64,000 nt of DNA from assembly GCA_049317525.1 (NCBI GenBank), contig JBMOIC010000002.1, positions 89,577 to 153,576 of the forward strand, read 5' to 3'. Every line of letters begins with the position of its first letter. Positions within the stretch are counted from its first letter, which is position 1. Source of the stretch: UBA961 sp049317525 (GTDB taxonomy: Bacteria > Bacteroidota > Ignavibacteria > Kapaibacteriales > UBA961). Shown here one piece after another: positions 9,512 through 18,144 of this stretch. The notes beneath the pieces were generated by a model that was given only the letters and a program-made list of their open reading frames with translations, searched no databases and had not been told where the DNA came from. A program made the position numbers and the translations under genes.

Positions 9512-10186
9512 TTATTCTTCATGTTTATTATTTGGAAGAAAGGGTATAAATGAAAGAAGAAAATTAACAGATTGTTCAAGATCATGAAAAGAACCATTAT
9601 TATCAATAATAAAGTCTGCTTTATTGATAAGCTCTTGATCATCAATTTGATGCTTCATTCTTCTTAGAATATCTTGTTCTGATAAATGACTTCTTTCTTG
9701 AACTCTGGCAACTTTATTTTTTTGATCTGCTACAATGCCAACAATATAATCAAAACCATATTCTAAACCAGCCTCATACAAAAGTGCCATATCAATACAA
9801 ATCATCTCAGCTCCTTGCTCGGCTGCTTTTAAAGCATCATTGAATAGTCTTTCTAACAAGGGTGGATGAACAATTTCATTTAGTTCTTTTAAAAGATGGG
9901 TATTTCCTTCTGCAAATACAATAGAAGCAATAAAAGAAAAATCAATTTCACCATTTTCTACAATTGATTCTTTACCAAAAGTTGAAAGTAATTTAGATTG
10001 AATGTCTGTATTCTGCTGCATAATCTCTTTTGCAAGATTATCAGCATGTAATACAATATGTCCAGCTTTTGCAAACAAAGTACCTACAGTGCTTTTACCA
10101 GATCCAATCCCACCAGTAATCCCTATCAATAAAGGTTCGGAATTCTCTTCGGTTAAGTCATTTTCATCTATTATTGTGTCTATCAT
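9512..10186 (-). CDS. coaE: Dephospho-CoA kinase
   Basis: This enzyme phosphorylates the 3'-hydroxyl of dephospho-CoA in the last step of CoA synthesis. The 224-residue protein has the P-loop GITGGIGSGKST at about 22-33, the CoaE-specific HADNLAKEIM segment near 51, EIVHPPLLERLF near 104 and IDMALLYEAGLE near 131. The N-terminus is about 20 residues longer than usual, but no other Met precedes the P-loop. It is the first gene of a two-gene leftward unit with pssA and shares a 153-base divergent promoter region with the E2 gene. Confidence 0.95.
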   Translation of the reverse strand: MIDTIIDENDLTEENSEPLLIGITGGIGSGKSTVGTLFAKAGHIVLHADNLAKEIMQQNTDIQSKLLSTFGKESIVENGEIDFSFIASIVFAEGNTHLLKELNEIVHPPLLERLFNDALKAAEQGAEMICIDMALLYEAGLEYGFDYIVGIVADQKNKVARVQERSHLSEQDILRRMKHQIDDQELINKADFIIDNNGSFHDLEQSVNFLLSFIPFLPNNKHEE

Positions 10187-10252
10187 ATACGATGGAATTG
10201 ATTTCTAGTAAGAAATATTTCTTTACTATTTATCTGATTATCATTTCTCACA

Positions 10253-10283
10253 TTGGTAAATCTACGAAATTTCGCTAATTTTG
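10253..10283 (+). promoter_or_regulatory. Bacteroidota-type promoter for the E2 gene
   Basis: TTG at 10253-10255 and TAATTTTG at 10276-10283 are separated by 20 bases. This matches the primary sigma-factor consensus of Bacteroidota (TTG, about 19-21 bases, TAnnTTTG). The start codon lies 57 bases downstream and is preceded by AAGGAG (10326-10331), one of the few clear Shine-Dalgarno-like sequences seen here. Confidence 0.6.
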
Positions 10284-10339
10284 TTTACATGTTATTAATG
10301 TGATTCTATTTGATAAATACCGTGTAAGGAGTACATTAG

Positions 10340-12085
10340 ATGAAAGTTGACGTCGTGATGCCAAAAATGGGCGAATCCATTCAGGAAGGCAAAATTTTGC
10401 GTTGGTTAAAAAAACCAGGCGATAATGTTGAGCGCGACGAAATAATTTTGGAAATATCCACCGATAAAGTAGATACGGAAGTTCCATCTCCAACGGCTGG
10501 TATTCTAATTGCACTTTTAGCTCAGGAAAACGATACAGTAGAAGTTGGTTCTGTGATTGCTCAATTAGAAACTGAATCTTCAGCTGCTATTGTCCATTCA
10601 ACTCCTGCTTCAGTTATAGAGAAGCCTATAGTTCCAGAACCTTCAAAAGTAGATGAAAAACCTATTATTGAAATTTCTGTACCTACTCCAAGCATGATTC
10701 CTTTAAATAACTCAGGAAATGTTACTGAAGTTGTGATGCCAAAAATGGGTGAATCTATTCAGGAAGGAAAAGTATTACGTTGGTTAAAAAAGCCAGGTGA
10801 TACTATTGAAAGAGATGAGATTTTATTAGAAATATCAACTGATAAAGTTGATACTGAGGTACCATCTCCAGTTGCCGGCACTTTATCAGAGTTAAAAGCT
10901 CAAGAAGGTGATACTGTAGAAGTTGGAACAGTGATTGCGCTCATTTCTTCTGGCAAAGTTACTGTGAGCAATCAATCCAATCCTATAGTTGCAGTTGCAG
11001 TACCTGTTCAAGCACCAATCATAGCACATCAATCACCAATCGTTCATGCTGTAGAAGTGCCTACACCTATAGTTGATATACCTAGACAAAGTGGCTCTCG
11101 ATTTTATTCTCCATTAGTTCGTTCAATTGCAGAAGTAGAAAAAGTAAGTCTGCAGGAATTAGAATTAATTAAAGGAAGTGGACTTGAAGGCAGAGTTACT
11201 AAAGCTGATATTTTACTGCATATTGCCAATAGATCTTCTGGAACTTCAGTTATTCAAAACACTGTAGTTGTTCCACCTGCTCCAATGCCTATTGCAACTA
11301 CTATACAGCAAAGTGCTCCCGTTCCTGCTAAGATATCAGCACCAGTTCAAGTATCTGGTAAGAATTGGGGTAATGATGTTGAAATCATTCCTATGGATAG
11401 AGTCAGACAGATCATCGCTGATCATATGATAAAATCGAAACAAACATCTCCACATGTTACAAGTGTAGGAGAAGCTGATATCACTCAATTAGTTCATTTT
11501 AGAGAAAAAAATAAATCTGCCTTTGAAAAGAGTGAAGGATTCAAATTAACATTAACTCCATTTTTTGTAAAAGCAATTGTGGATGCGGTTAAAAAGTATC
11601 CTCTTATTAATGTAAGCGTTGATGGCACCAATATTATTCGTCATAAAAAAGTAAATCTTAGCTTTGCTACAATATTACCTGATGGGAATTTAATTGTTCC
11701 TGTAATAAAAGGTTCTGATACCATGAATCTTTCTGGTATTTCTCGTTCGATTAATGATTTAGCACAAAGAGCTCGTACTAAAAAATTATCACCTGATGAG
11801 ATTACTGGTGGAACGATTTCTATGACAAATATGGGTGCATGGGGCTCCTTATTCGGTACTCCAGTAATTAATCAACCACAAACCGCTATCATCGGTATAT
11901 ATGCGGTTCAAAAGCGTCCTGTTGTGGTAGAAGTTAATGGAGAAGACATGATAGCTATACGTCATATGTTATATATATCAATTACATATGATCATAGAGT
12001 GATAGATGGCGTATTGGCATCCTCTTGTTTAAAAGAGATTTGCCAAGGTTTAAATAAAATGAATGCGTCTACAATAGATTTATAA
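10340..12085 (+). CDS. 2-oxo acid dehydrogenase complex E2 (dihydrolipoamide acyltransferase) with two lipoyl domains
   Basis: This is the core acyltransferase of a 2-oxoglutarate- or branched-chain-type dehydrogenase complex. The 581-residue protein contains lipoyl domain 1 (residues 2-77, lipoylated K43 in STDKVD), lipoyl domain 2 (129-204, K169), Pro/Ala-rich linkers, a peripheral subunit-binding domain (about 255-292, SPLVRSIAEVEKV then GSGLEGRVTKAD) and the catalytic domain (about 345-581) ending with the active-site motif DHRVIDG. The E1 and E3 genes are not adjacent, so the substrate (succinyl or branched-chain acyl) cannot be fixed. The two lipoyl modules are nearly identical at protein level. 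A hairpin terminator follows immediately. Confidence 0.92.
   Translation: MKVDVVMPKMGESIQEGKILRWLKKPGDNVERDEIILEISTDKVDTEVPSPTAGILIALLAQENDTVEVGSVIAQLETESSAAIVHSTPASVIEKPIVPEPSKVDEKPIIEISVPTPSMIPLNNSGNVTEVVMPKMGESIQEGKVLRWLKKPGDTIERDEILLEISTDKVDTEVPSPVAGTLSELKAQEGDTVEVGTVIALISSGKVTVSNQSNPIVAVAVPVQAPIIAHQSPIVHAVEVPTPIVDIPRQSGSRFYSPLVRSIAEVEKVSLQELELIKGSGLEGRVTKADILLHIANRSSGTSVIQNTVVVPPAPMPIATTIQQSAPVPAKISAPVQVSGKNWGNDVEIIPMDRVRQIIADHMIKSKQTSPHVTSVGEADITQLVHFREKNKSAFEKSEGFKLTLTPFFVKAIVDAVKKYPLINVSVDGTNIIRHKKVNLSFATILPDGNLIVPVIKGSDTMNLSGISRSINDLAQRARTKKLSPDEITGGTISMTNMGAWGSLFGTPVINQPQTAIIGIYAVQKRPVVVEVNGEDMIAIRHMLYISITYDHRVIDGVLASSCLKEICQGLNKMNASTIDL
10352..10501 (+). repeat. Lipoyl-domain coding repeat, copy 1
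   Basis: Codons 5-54 of the E2 gene encode a segment that recurs at codons 131-180 with about 45 of 50 residues identical. At the DNA level many third positions differ, and this first copy is visibly richer in G and C. Confidence 0.8.
10730..10879 (+). repeat. Lipoyl-domain coding repeat, copy 2
   Basis: Second copy of the repeated lipoyl segment, 378 bases downstream of the first. The only residue changes in the aligned 50 positions are conservative or near the lipoyl loop edges, while silent sites have diverged. Confidence 0.8.
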
Positions 12086-12092
12086 ATAATAT

Positions 12093-12124
12093 AAAGGCTC
12101 TCTTTTTTGATAAAGAGAGCCTTT
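12093..12124 (+). terminator. Rho-independent terminator or attenuator between E2 and the metal cassette
   Basis: A perfect 10-bp stem (AAAGGCTCTC / GAGAGCCTTT) with a 12-base loop begins 7 bases after the E2 stop, with a short T-rich run after it. It ends only 3 bases before the ATG at 12128 of the next gene. It can end E2 transcripts and, for read-through RNA, would mask the start of the next gene. Confidence 0.75.
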
Positions 12125-12127
12125 CTT

Positions 12128-12475
12128 ATGTATATGAAAACAATAAAACACATACATATTATAATCCTTTCTGTGATTATGGTATTATCTCAAGTGTCTG
12201 CAATAATGCATACACATGAATTTGTTTTATGTAATACAAAAATCGAAAAGATACACATATATGGTATCGAATATGCTCATGATTCAGCTAGTGTATCAAA
12301 TCATGTACATTGTGCTTTATGTGATATTTCATATAGTCCTGGTTTTTTGACAATTCATAAAAATCAAACGATTTTAGAATTTTCCTTTGTACAATATCCA
12401 CATATTTCCCCTTCTCAATTCTACTCTTTTTGTAACTTACAAAAACAATCTAGGGCACCCCCTTATACTGCTTAA
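12128..12475 (+). CDS. Small exported His/Cys protein upstream of a TonB receptor (putative metal-related)
   Basis: The protein has 115 residues from the ATG at 12128. An in-frame TTG at 12107 lies inside the terminator loop and is unlikely to be the start. A signal-like hydrophobic stretch spans residues 6-25. The mature part carries potential metal ligands: HTHEF (H28, H30), H51, and H-x-HC-x2-C (H59, H61, C62, C65). It ends with a RAPP motif (109-112), a tail I associate with small DUF2946-like proteins next to metal-linked TonB receptors. It is followed 48 bases later by such a receptor. A role in copper or zinc handling is inferred; no family is certain. Confidence 0.6.
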   Translation: MYMKTIKHIHIIILSVIMVLSQVSAIMHTHEFVLCNTKIEKIHIYGIEYAHDSASVSNHVHCALCDISYSPGFLTIHKNQTILEFSFVQYPHISPSQFYSFCNLQKQSRAPPYTA

Positions 12476-12523
12476 TTAATAGTTTAATTATTCATTAAGT
12501 AGTATACATTATTAGAGTTAAAG

Positions 12524-14899
12524 ATGTTATCACGTGCATATATATGCTTGTGGGTAATCTTATTTCTATGTTTTGCTAGTGATATTTGTGCTCAGAATAT
12601 GAGAACAATATCAATTGTAACTCAAGTAGAAAAAGGATCAGCTAACAAAGCATTATCTCAGGTATCTGTGTTTATTGGTACTAAAGGTATAAGAACTGAT
12701 ATAAACGGATTAGGTTGGATGACTGTATCTAAAACATCCACATATTCACTTAAGGCAAGTTATCCAGGTTATGTTTTCGTTCAAGATACTTTATTACCAG
12801 GTGATGATACAACCATAACAATTGTTTTAAAAGAAATTAAACTTTATCAGACCAATAAGATCACTGTAAATGCAGATAGAAATACTGTATATGGAACAGC
12901 AACACAACAGATTAAAGTAATTTCCTCTAAAGAATTAGATGAACATAGAGGGCAAACCCTAGGTGAAAGTTTAAATGGACAACTTGGTATAACAACTATT
13001 CAAACTGGGTCTTCTATATCGAAGCCGGTATTAAGAGGTTTACATAGCCAAAGACTTTTAATATCCAATGCTGGAATTGCTCAAGAAGGTCAACAGTGGG
13101 GTGCTGAACATGCTCCTGAGATTGATATACTATCAATAGGTTCTATACAGATTCTTAAAGGAGCAGCAGGAGTAGAATATGGCCCTGGAGCAATGGGCGG
13201 AATGATAAAAGTAGATCCTCCTGCTATGATGGATACTGCTGGGTTAAGGGGTATTATTAGTTCTAATTTGATGTCCAATAATCGACAAGGCTCTTTGTCG
13301 GGCTCAATAGATGGAGCAACTACTTTATTTAATGGAGTATTATCATTAAAAGTTCAAGGAAGTGTTCGAAAAGCAGGTGATATGGAAGCTGCTTCTTATG
13401 TATTAGGTAATACTGCATTTACAGAAAAGAATGCTTTTATTTCTACATCATATACTCATGATAATGGAATAATTATTAAGAGTAGATTTTCGACTTTTAC
13501 TTCTGAATTAGGAATTTTCAAGGGAAGCCATATTTCTAATGTAAGTGATTTATTGCTTGCTATAGAAAGAGGAAAACCATTAAAAGAATATGATTTTTCA
13601 TATGCTATTGCTAATCCCAAACAAAATATTGCCCATGATTTATGGGCAAATTCTATGTCAATTCCTTTGTCTGAAAATATAAATGCAGAAATAATTCATG
13701 GCTGGCAATTTAATGACAGAAAAGAATTTGATGCTCATAATTTGCGTATTCCTAAAGATTCAGTTAATGCATTAAACTCAGCATTAGCTATACCGGCTAT
13801 GAAGCTTCAATTAGTAACGCAATCACTAGATATCAAATTCAAGATACAACAACCAATTGATCATATTACTTCTACATTTGGATGTTCTATTCAGGATCAA
13901 CATAATGTACGGTCAGGAAAAGTATTATTAATCCCTGATTATACATCAGTAAATATTGGCTCTTATCTATTAGCAAATTATATAGATAAATCTATGATTT
14001 ACAATGTAGGAATTCGATATGATAAGAAGAATATTGACGTTCCAGCATTAAGTACCCCAACAAGAAAAATTCAGGATACATCACTTTTATTTGATGGTTT
14101 TTCTGGTGCTGCTGGTGCTTTATGGCAATATGACACAAATATACAATGCACGATAAATATTGGAACTGCTTGGAGAGCACCACAAATAAATGAATTGTTC
14201 AGCAATGATATACATCATGGAACTGCGCAATTTGAGATTGGAGATATTAGTCTTAAAAAAGAGCAATCCTTCAGCATCGATATCAATACTATCTATAATG
14301 AACCAGATTTTCATGCTGAATGTAGTATATATTCAATGTGGTTTGATAATTATATTGTAATGTTACCAGACAAAGAATTTCCAACAGTAACTGTTAGAGG
14401 TACCTTTCCAACTTTTAGATATACTCAAACAAAAGCTATTATCTATGGTTTAGAATTAATGGCAGAGTATCATATGAATGATTGGTCCAAAGTTACAGTT
14501 CAGACTACAATTACAAAGGGTGATGATAAAACAAATAATTCACCATTGTTCCAAATACCAGCTAATAGATATCAGGCCAATATTCATGTACATAAGCAAG
14601 ATTTTCTTTCTGTTTTTCATGATGCTTTTGCTGAATTTGCTTGTTTATTCGTAAGCACACAAGATAGATTTGCACCTAATTTAGATTATGCAAATCCACC
14701 ATTGGGATATCAACTATATCATATCTCTTTTGGTGCTACAATACATACAGGATATGATAAGTATATTTCATGCACAATGAGTGCAAATAATATATTCAAT
14801 TCTGATTATAGGGATTATCTCTCCAGATATCGATATTTCTCTGCTGATCAAGGTTTTAATCTAACATTTCGATGTTCTTATTCATTTTCACTATTATAA
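12524..14899 (+). CDS. TonB-dependent outer-membrane receptor with carboxypeptidase-like regulatory domain
   Basis: This is a 791-residue outer-membrane receptor for energy-dependent uptake. The order is: signal peptide (cut near DICAQ), a CarboxypepD_reg-like/SusC-type N-terminal Ig fold (about 28-110, ending TTITIVLKEI), a plug domain (about 115-230, with QTLGESLNGQLGITT, KPVLRGLHSQRLLI, GAAGVEYGPGAMGGMI) and a 22-strand-type barrel to the C-terminus. The plug segment RGLHSQRLLI..., EGQQWGAEHAPEID resembles the subgroup linked to metal (zinc or copper) uptake rather than siderophores, but the substrate is inferred. It is the middle gene of a three-gene cassette, and the downstream lipoprotein begins 15 bases after its stop. 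Confidence 0.85.
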   Translation: MLSRAYICLWVILFLCFASDICAQNMRTISIVTQVEKGSANKALSQVSVFIGTKGIRTDINGLGWMTVSKTSTYSLKASYPGYVFVQDTLLPGDDTTITIVLKEIKLYQTNKITVNADRNTVYGTATQQIKVISSKELDEHRGQTLGESLNGQLGITTIQTGSSISKPVLRGLHSQRLLISNAGIAQEGQQWGAEHAPEIDILSIGSIQILKGAAGVEYGPGAMGGMIKVDPPAMMDTAGLRGIISSNLMSNNRQGSLSGSIDGATTLFNGVLSLKVQGSVRKAGDMEAASYVLGNTAFTEKNAFISTSYTHDNGIIIKSRFSTFTSELGIFKGSHISNVSDLLLAIERGKPLKEYDFSYAIANPKQNIAHDLWANSMSIPLSENINAEIIHGWQFNDRKEFDAHNLRIPKDSVNALNSALAIPAMKLQLVTQSLDIKFKIQQPIDHITSTFGCSIQDQHNVRSGKVLLIPDYTSVNIGSYLLANYIDKSMIYNVGIRYDKKNIDVPALSTPTRKIQDTSLLFDGFSGAAGALWQYDTNIQCTINIGTAWRAPQINELFSNDIHHGTAQFEIGDISLKKEQSFSIDINTIYNEPDFHAECSIYSMWFDNYIVMLPDKEFPTVTVRGTFPTFRYTQTKAIIYGLELMAEYHMNDWSKVTVQTTITKGDDKTNNSPLFQIPANRYQANIHVHKQDFLSVFHDAFAEFACLFVSTQDRFAPNLDYANPPLGYQLYHISFGATIHTGYDKYISCTMSANNIFNSDYRDYLSRYRYFSADQGFNLTFRCSYSFSLL

Positions 14900-14914
14900 A
14901 AAAAGGATACAATT

Positions 14915-15478
14915 ATGAAATATCTTAGAATGAGCATATATATATTCTCACTATGTTTAGTACAGTTTTTATTTTCATCTTGCAAAGAGACAGATCCTGT
15001 TAAACCACCAGTTAATGAGCATGATTATGCTACTGATGTAATTATTACATTAGTGAATGAAAGTGACACTATAATTTCGACTTGGAGTGATTTAGATGGT
15101 CCTGGAGGTAATAATCCTACTATATCTGATACTTTACGATTAGCAAAAGGAAAAAAATATAATGGATCTATCACATTGTATAATAAATCCAAAAATCCGA
15201 TAGAAAATATTACCGATGAAATTATTGAATTAGCAGATGAGCATCAGTTCTTTTATACACCATCGTCAACAATAAATTCACTTATTGTTTCAATTTTAGA
15301 TAAAGATTCTAAAAATTTACCAATAGGTTTATTATTTACAATAGATTCACCTATATCAAATCAAGGTATTGGTTTGTTAAATGTTGTATTATCACATTAT
15401 GATGATTCGCCCAAAGATGGAATTAACAGAAGCGCAGAAACTGATATAGAAATAGACTTTCCAATATCTTTACGATAA
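14915..15478 (+). CDS. Lipoprotein accompanying the TonB receptor
   Basis: The protein has 187 residues. The leader ends in FSSC (lipidated C23), followed by the flexible KETDPVKPPVNEHD. The mature domain (VIITLVNESDTIISTWSDLD, then GKKYNGSITLYNKS, NITDEIIELADEHQFFY) matches a pattern I recall from small Bacteroidota lipoproteins that sit directly beside TonB receptors. It lacks a named enzymatic motif. It is likely the surface-exposed or periplasmic partner of the receptor at 12524, co-transcribed with it. The ligand is unknown; acidic residues are frequent. Confidence 0.72.
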   Translation: MKYLRMSIYIFSLCLVQFLFSSCKETDPVKPPVNEHDYATDVIITLVNESDTIISTWSDLDGPGGNNPTISDTLRLAKGKKYNGSITLYNKSKNPIENITDEIIELADEHQFFYTPSSTINSLIVSILDKDSKNLPIGLLFTIDSPISNQGIGLLNVVLSHYDDSPKDGINRSAETDIEIDFPISLR

Positions 15479-15570
15479 GAATTTATAGTTATACGCATAT
15501 ACATTTATGAGAAAGTCGATATCTGGAGAGATAATCTACATTGTAAGTTTCATATAATGTCAAATAAAGA

Positions 15571-15610
15571 AGTTAACTGTAGATATGCTAAGTGATATGT
15601 ACAGTTAACT
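15571..15610. repeat. Inverted repeat, candidate operator or hairpin upstream of the TPR/mdh genes
   Basis: AGTTAACTGTA at 15571-15581 is exactly inverted at 15600-15610 (TACAGTTAACT), with 18 bases between. Each arm itself contains the 8-bp palindrome AGTTAACT. The site is 71 bases before the TPR start and 93 bases after the preceding lipoprotein stop. It could be a two-site operator or, less likely, a terminator (the T-rich stretch after it is interrupted). Confidence 0.45.
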
Positions 15611-15680
15611 ACTTTTCTTTGGTAAATTCACATCGTACTCGTAACATTGCAACAATAATAACCCTTTATTATCCTTAAAA

Positions 15681-17102
15681 ATGAGCGATCCAAATTTTGA
15701 ACAAGAAGGCTTCATGCACGATCCTGATGCATCTATATTAAAAGATGCATTAGAGAAGAGCAGAAAAGTATTAGAATCTGGAATTGGTTCATTGCCTCCC
15801 GCTGATATTTTAGAAGCTTTAGTACATTATTGTATAGAAACTGGCCATAATAAAGATGCATTATTGATTGCAGATGCTTTATTGTCATATGAGCCATTTT
15901 CTGCAGATGCATGGCATGCTAAAAGTGTTGCAGAAGCAAATAATGAAAATTATGTTGCAGCTAAACAATCTATTATTAAAGCGCTTTCATTAAATCCTTC
16001 AGATGCATCTATTCAAATCACTCATGCTATGTTAGCAAATCAGCTTGGTGATTCTGAACAAGCATTACATATATATACTTCACTTTTAAAGGTATATCCT
16101 GGCAACGATGAAGTATTTTATGGTATGGCGCAATTACATGAAAAAGCAGGAAGATATCATGAAGCAATTAAGATTTTAAAGTTTCTTTTAAATAGTGAAG
16201 ATTTTAAGAAAAATGCATTAAGCGATTTAGGATATTGTTATGATTGTTTGCTTGATTATACTCATTCACTGTTTTATTATGAAGAATATCTTAAAATAGA
16301 ACCCTTTGATAATACAGCATGGTTTAACAAAGCAGTAGTTCTATGTCATTTGGAACGCTTTAATGAAGCTGTTGAAAGTTATGATTATGCATTGGCAATA
16401 AAAGAGGATTTTGCAGGAGCATGGTATAATCGGGGTAATGCATTAGGTTCTATAGGTAAGATATCCGAAGCAATTGAATCTTATCAACAATCTTTATTAT
16501 ATGAACCAGAAGATAGCTCTACTTGGCATAATTTAGCAAGTTCTTTAGAAGAAACTGGTGAGTTTAACGATGCTATCCATGCTTTTACAATGGCATTATA
16601 TCATGATGAGAACCATTGTGAATCGTATTATGGTAGAGGTTCTTGTTATGATGCATTAGAACAATATACAGAAGCCCTTAAAGATTATGATAAAGCACTA
16701 GAGTTGTTTAGTGAATATACTGATGTATGGTATGCAAAAGCTGATGTTTTATTTAATATTCAAGATTTAGATGGAAGCTTGAATTGCTATCAAATTGCAT
16801 TAAAGTTGAATCCAGAAGATAATGAATGTAGACTAGATTATGGATTAACATTAGCTGAATCAAAGCAATTTGAAAAAGCAGAAGAACAGTTTTTATATCT
16901 TATTCATCATAATGCAGAATGGTATGCAGCATATTATGAATTGGCTAAGATTAAACATATTCAGCATAATGAAATTGAAGCTAAAGAATTACTTAAAAAG
17001 GCAATTTCATTAGAAAAAACAAAAGTTGAAGAAATGCAATCAGATTTCTTTCTTTATTGTAAAAACAATCAATTAATTGATTTATTCTCACAAATTATAT
17101 AG
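15681..17102 (+). CDS. Cytoplasmic TPR-repeat protein
   Basis: The 473-residue protein has no signal peptide and consists of about a dozen tandem TPR motifs, for example AWHAKSVAEANNENYVAA (about 75-92), AWFNKAVVLCHLERFNEAVE, AWYNRGNALGSIGKISEAIE and TWHNLASSLEETGEFNDAIH. The acidic N-terminus (MSDPNFEQEGFMHDPD) is of a kind I recall from Chlorobi/Ignavibacteria TPR proteins. It is likely a scaffold for protein-protein contacts, with unknown partners. It lies 20 bases upstream of mdh on the same strand, so the two are probably co-transcribed, with a terminator after mdh. Confidence 0.82.
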   Translation: MSDPNFEQEGFMHDPDASILKDALEKSRKVLESGIGSLPPADILEALVHYCIETGHNKDALLIADALLSYEPFSADAWHAKSVAEANNENYVAAKQSIIKALSLNPSDASIQITHAMLANQLGDSEQALHIYTSLLKVYPGNDEVFYGMAQLHEKAGRYHEAIKILKFLLNSEDFKKNALSDLGYCYDCLLDYTHSLFYYEEYLKIEPFDNTAWFNKAVVLCHLERFNEAVESYDYALAIKEDFAGAWYNRGNALGSIGKISEAIESYQQSLLYEPEDSSTWHNLASSLEETGEFNDAIHAFTMALYHDENHCESYYGRGSCYDALEQYTEALKDYDKALELFSEYTDVWYAKADVLFNIQDLDGSLNCYQIALKLNPEDNECRLDYGLTLAESKQFEKAEEQFLYLIHHNAEWYAAYYELAKIKHIQHNEIEAKELLKKAISLEKTKVEEMQSDFFLYCKNNQLIDLFSQII

Positions 17103-17122
17103 CACCATTGGAGTAGAAACTC

Positions 17123-18055
17123 ATGAAAATGACAGTAATAGGGGCAGGAAATGTTGGCGCCACAACGGCACAACGCCTTGCAGATAAGCAACTTGCTACA
17201 GAAGTAGTTCTATTGGATATAGCCGAAGGAATTCCCCAAGGAAAAGGTTTAGATATGTATGAATCTATGCCAGTAGAAGCTTCAGATTGTAGAATAGTAG
17301 GTACAAATTCTTATGCAGATACTGCGGATTCAGCAATTGTTGTGATTACAGCTGGATTAGCAAGAAAACCAGGAATGAGTCGTGATGATTTATTGGTTGC
17401 AAATGCAAAGATTGTAGGTTCTTGTGCTGAACAAGCTGCAAAATATTCTCCTAATGCCTTTTATATTATTGTGTCTAATCCATTAGATGTAATGACTTTT
17501 GTTGCATTGCAAAAAACAGGTTTACCAAGAAATAAAGTGTTAGGTATGGCCGGTGTATTAGATACCGCAAGATATAGAACATTCTTATCAATGGAGTTAC
17601 AAGTATCTGTAGAAGATATTCAAGCTTTTGTTTTAGGTGGCCATGGTGATACTATGGTTCCATTACCACGATATACAACAATTGCTGGAGTTCCAATTAC
17701 CGAATTATTAACTCAAGATAGAATTGATGATATTGTACAAAGAACCAGAAATGGTGGCATAGAAATAGTAAATCATTTAAAAACAGGAAGTGCATATTAT
17801 GCTCCTTCTGCTGCTGCAGTTCAAATGGTAGAATGTATTGTTAAAGATAAACGACGTATTCTTCCCTGTGCAGTATTGTTACAAGGTGAATATGGCCTAC
17901 ATGATGTTGTAGTTGGTGTTCCTGTTAAAGTTGGTAAAAATGGAATGGAAAGTATATTTGAGATAACATTAGATGAACATGAAAATGCAGCATTAGTTAA
18001 ATCTGCTGACGATGTAAAATCTAATATGGAAAAATTACAGTCACTTGCATATTGA
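17123..18055 (+). CDS. mdh: Malate dehydrogenase (LDH-like type)
   Basis: The enzyme interconverts malate and oxaloacetate with NAD in the citric acid cycle. The 310-residue protein has the Rossmann motif VIGAGNVGATTA (5-16), acidic D32 at the end of beta-2 (NAD preference), the substrate loop ITAGLARKPGMSRDDLL (about 75-91, arginine residues for malate binding), IIVSNPLDVMT and the catalytic LGGHGDTMVPL. The MDH-specific arginine in RKPGMSR distinguishes it from lactate dehydrogenase. It resembles the tetrameric LDH-like MDH of Chlorobi and Bacteroidota. A strong terminator follows 21 bases after the stop. Confidence 0.95.
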   Translation: MKMTVIGAGNVGATTAQRLADKQLATEVVLLDIAEGIPQGKGLDMYESMPVEASDCRIVGTNSYADTADSAIVVITAGLARKPGMSRDDLLVANAKIVGSCAEQAAKYSPNAFYIIVSNPLDVMTFVALQKTGLPRNKVLGMAGVLDTARYRTFLSMELQVSVEDIQAFVLGGHGDTMVPLPRYTTIAGVPITELLTQDRIDDIVQRTRNGGIEIVNHLKTGSAYYAPSAAAVQMVECIVKDKRRILPCAVLLQGEYGLHDVVVGVPVKVGKNGMESIFEITLDEHENAALVKSADDVKSNMEKLQSLAY

Positions 18056-18075
18056 TGATAAATAAACATAAGAAT

Positions 18076-18113
18076 ACCGGGCTTACTTTACGATAAAGTA
18101 CCCGGTTTTCTTT
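18076..18113 (+). terminator. Rho-independent terminator after mdh
   Basis: A long stem pairs ACCGGG...TACTTTA (18076-18090) with TAAAGTACCCGGT (18094-18106). It has a 2-base bulge, a 3-base loop and a T-rich run directly after. Confidence 0.85.
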
Positions 18114-18144
18114 ATATATATAGACTTTTAATTATATACTAGAT

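Noticed and set aside
12107..12127. Longer TTG start for the small His/Cys protein
   Set aside because: The TTG lies in the loop and right arm of a perfect terminator hairpin; the ATG at 12128 gives a normal leader.
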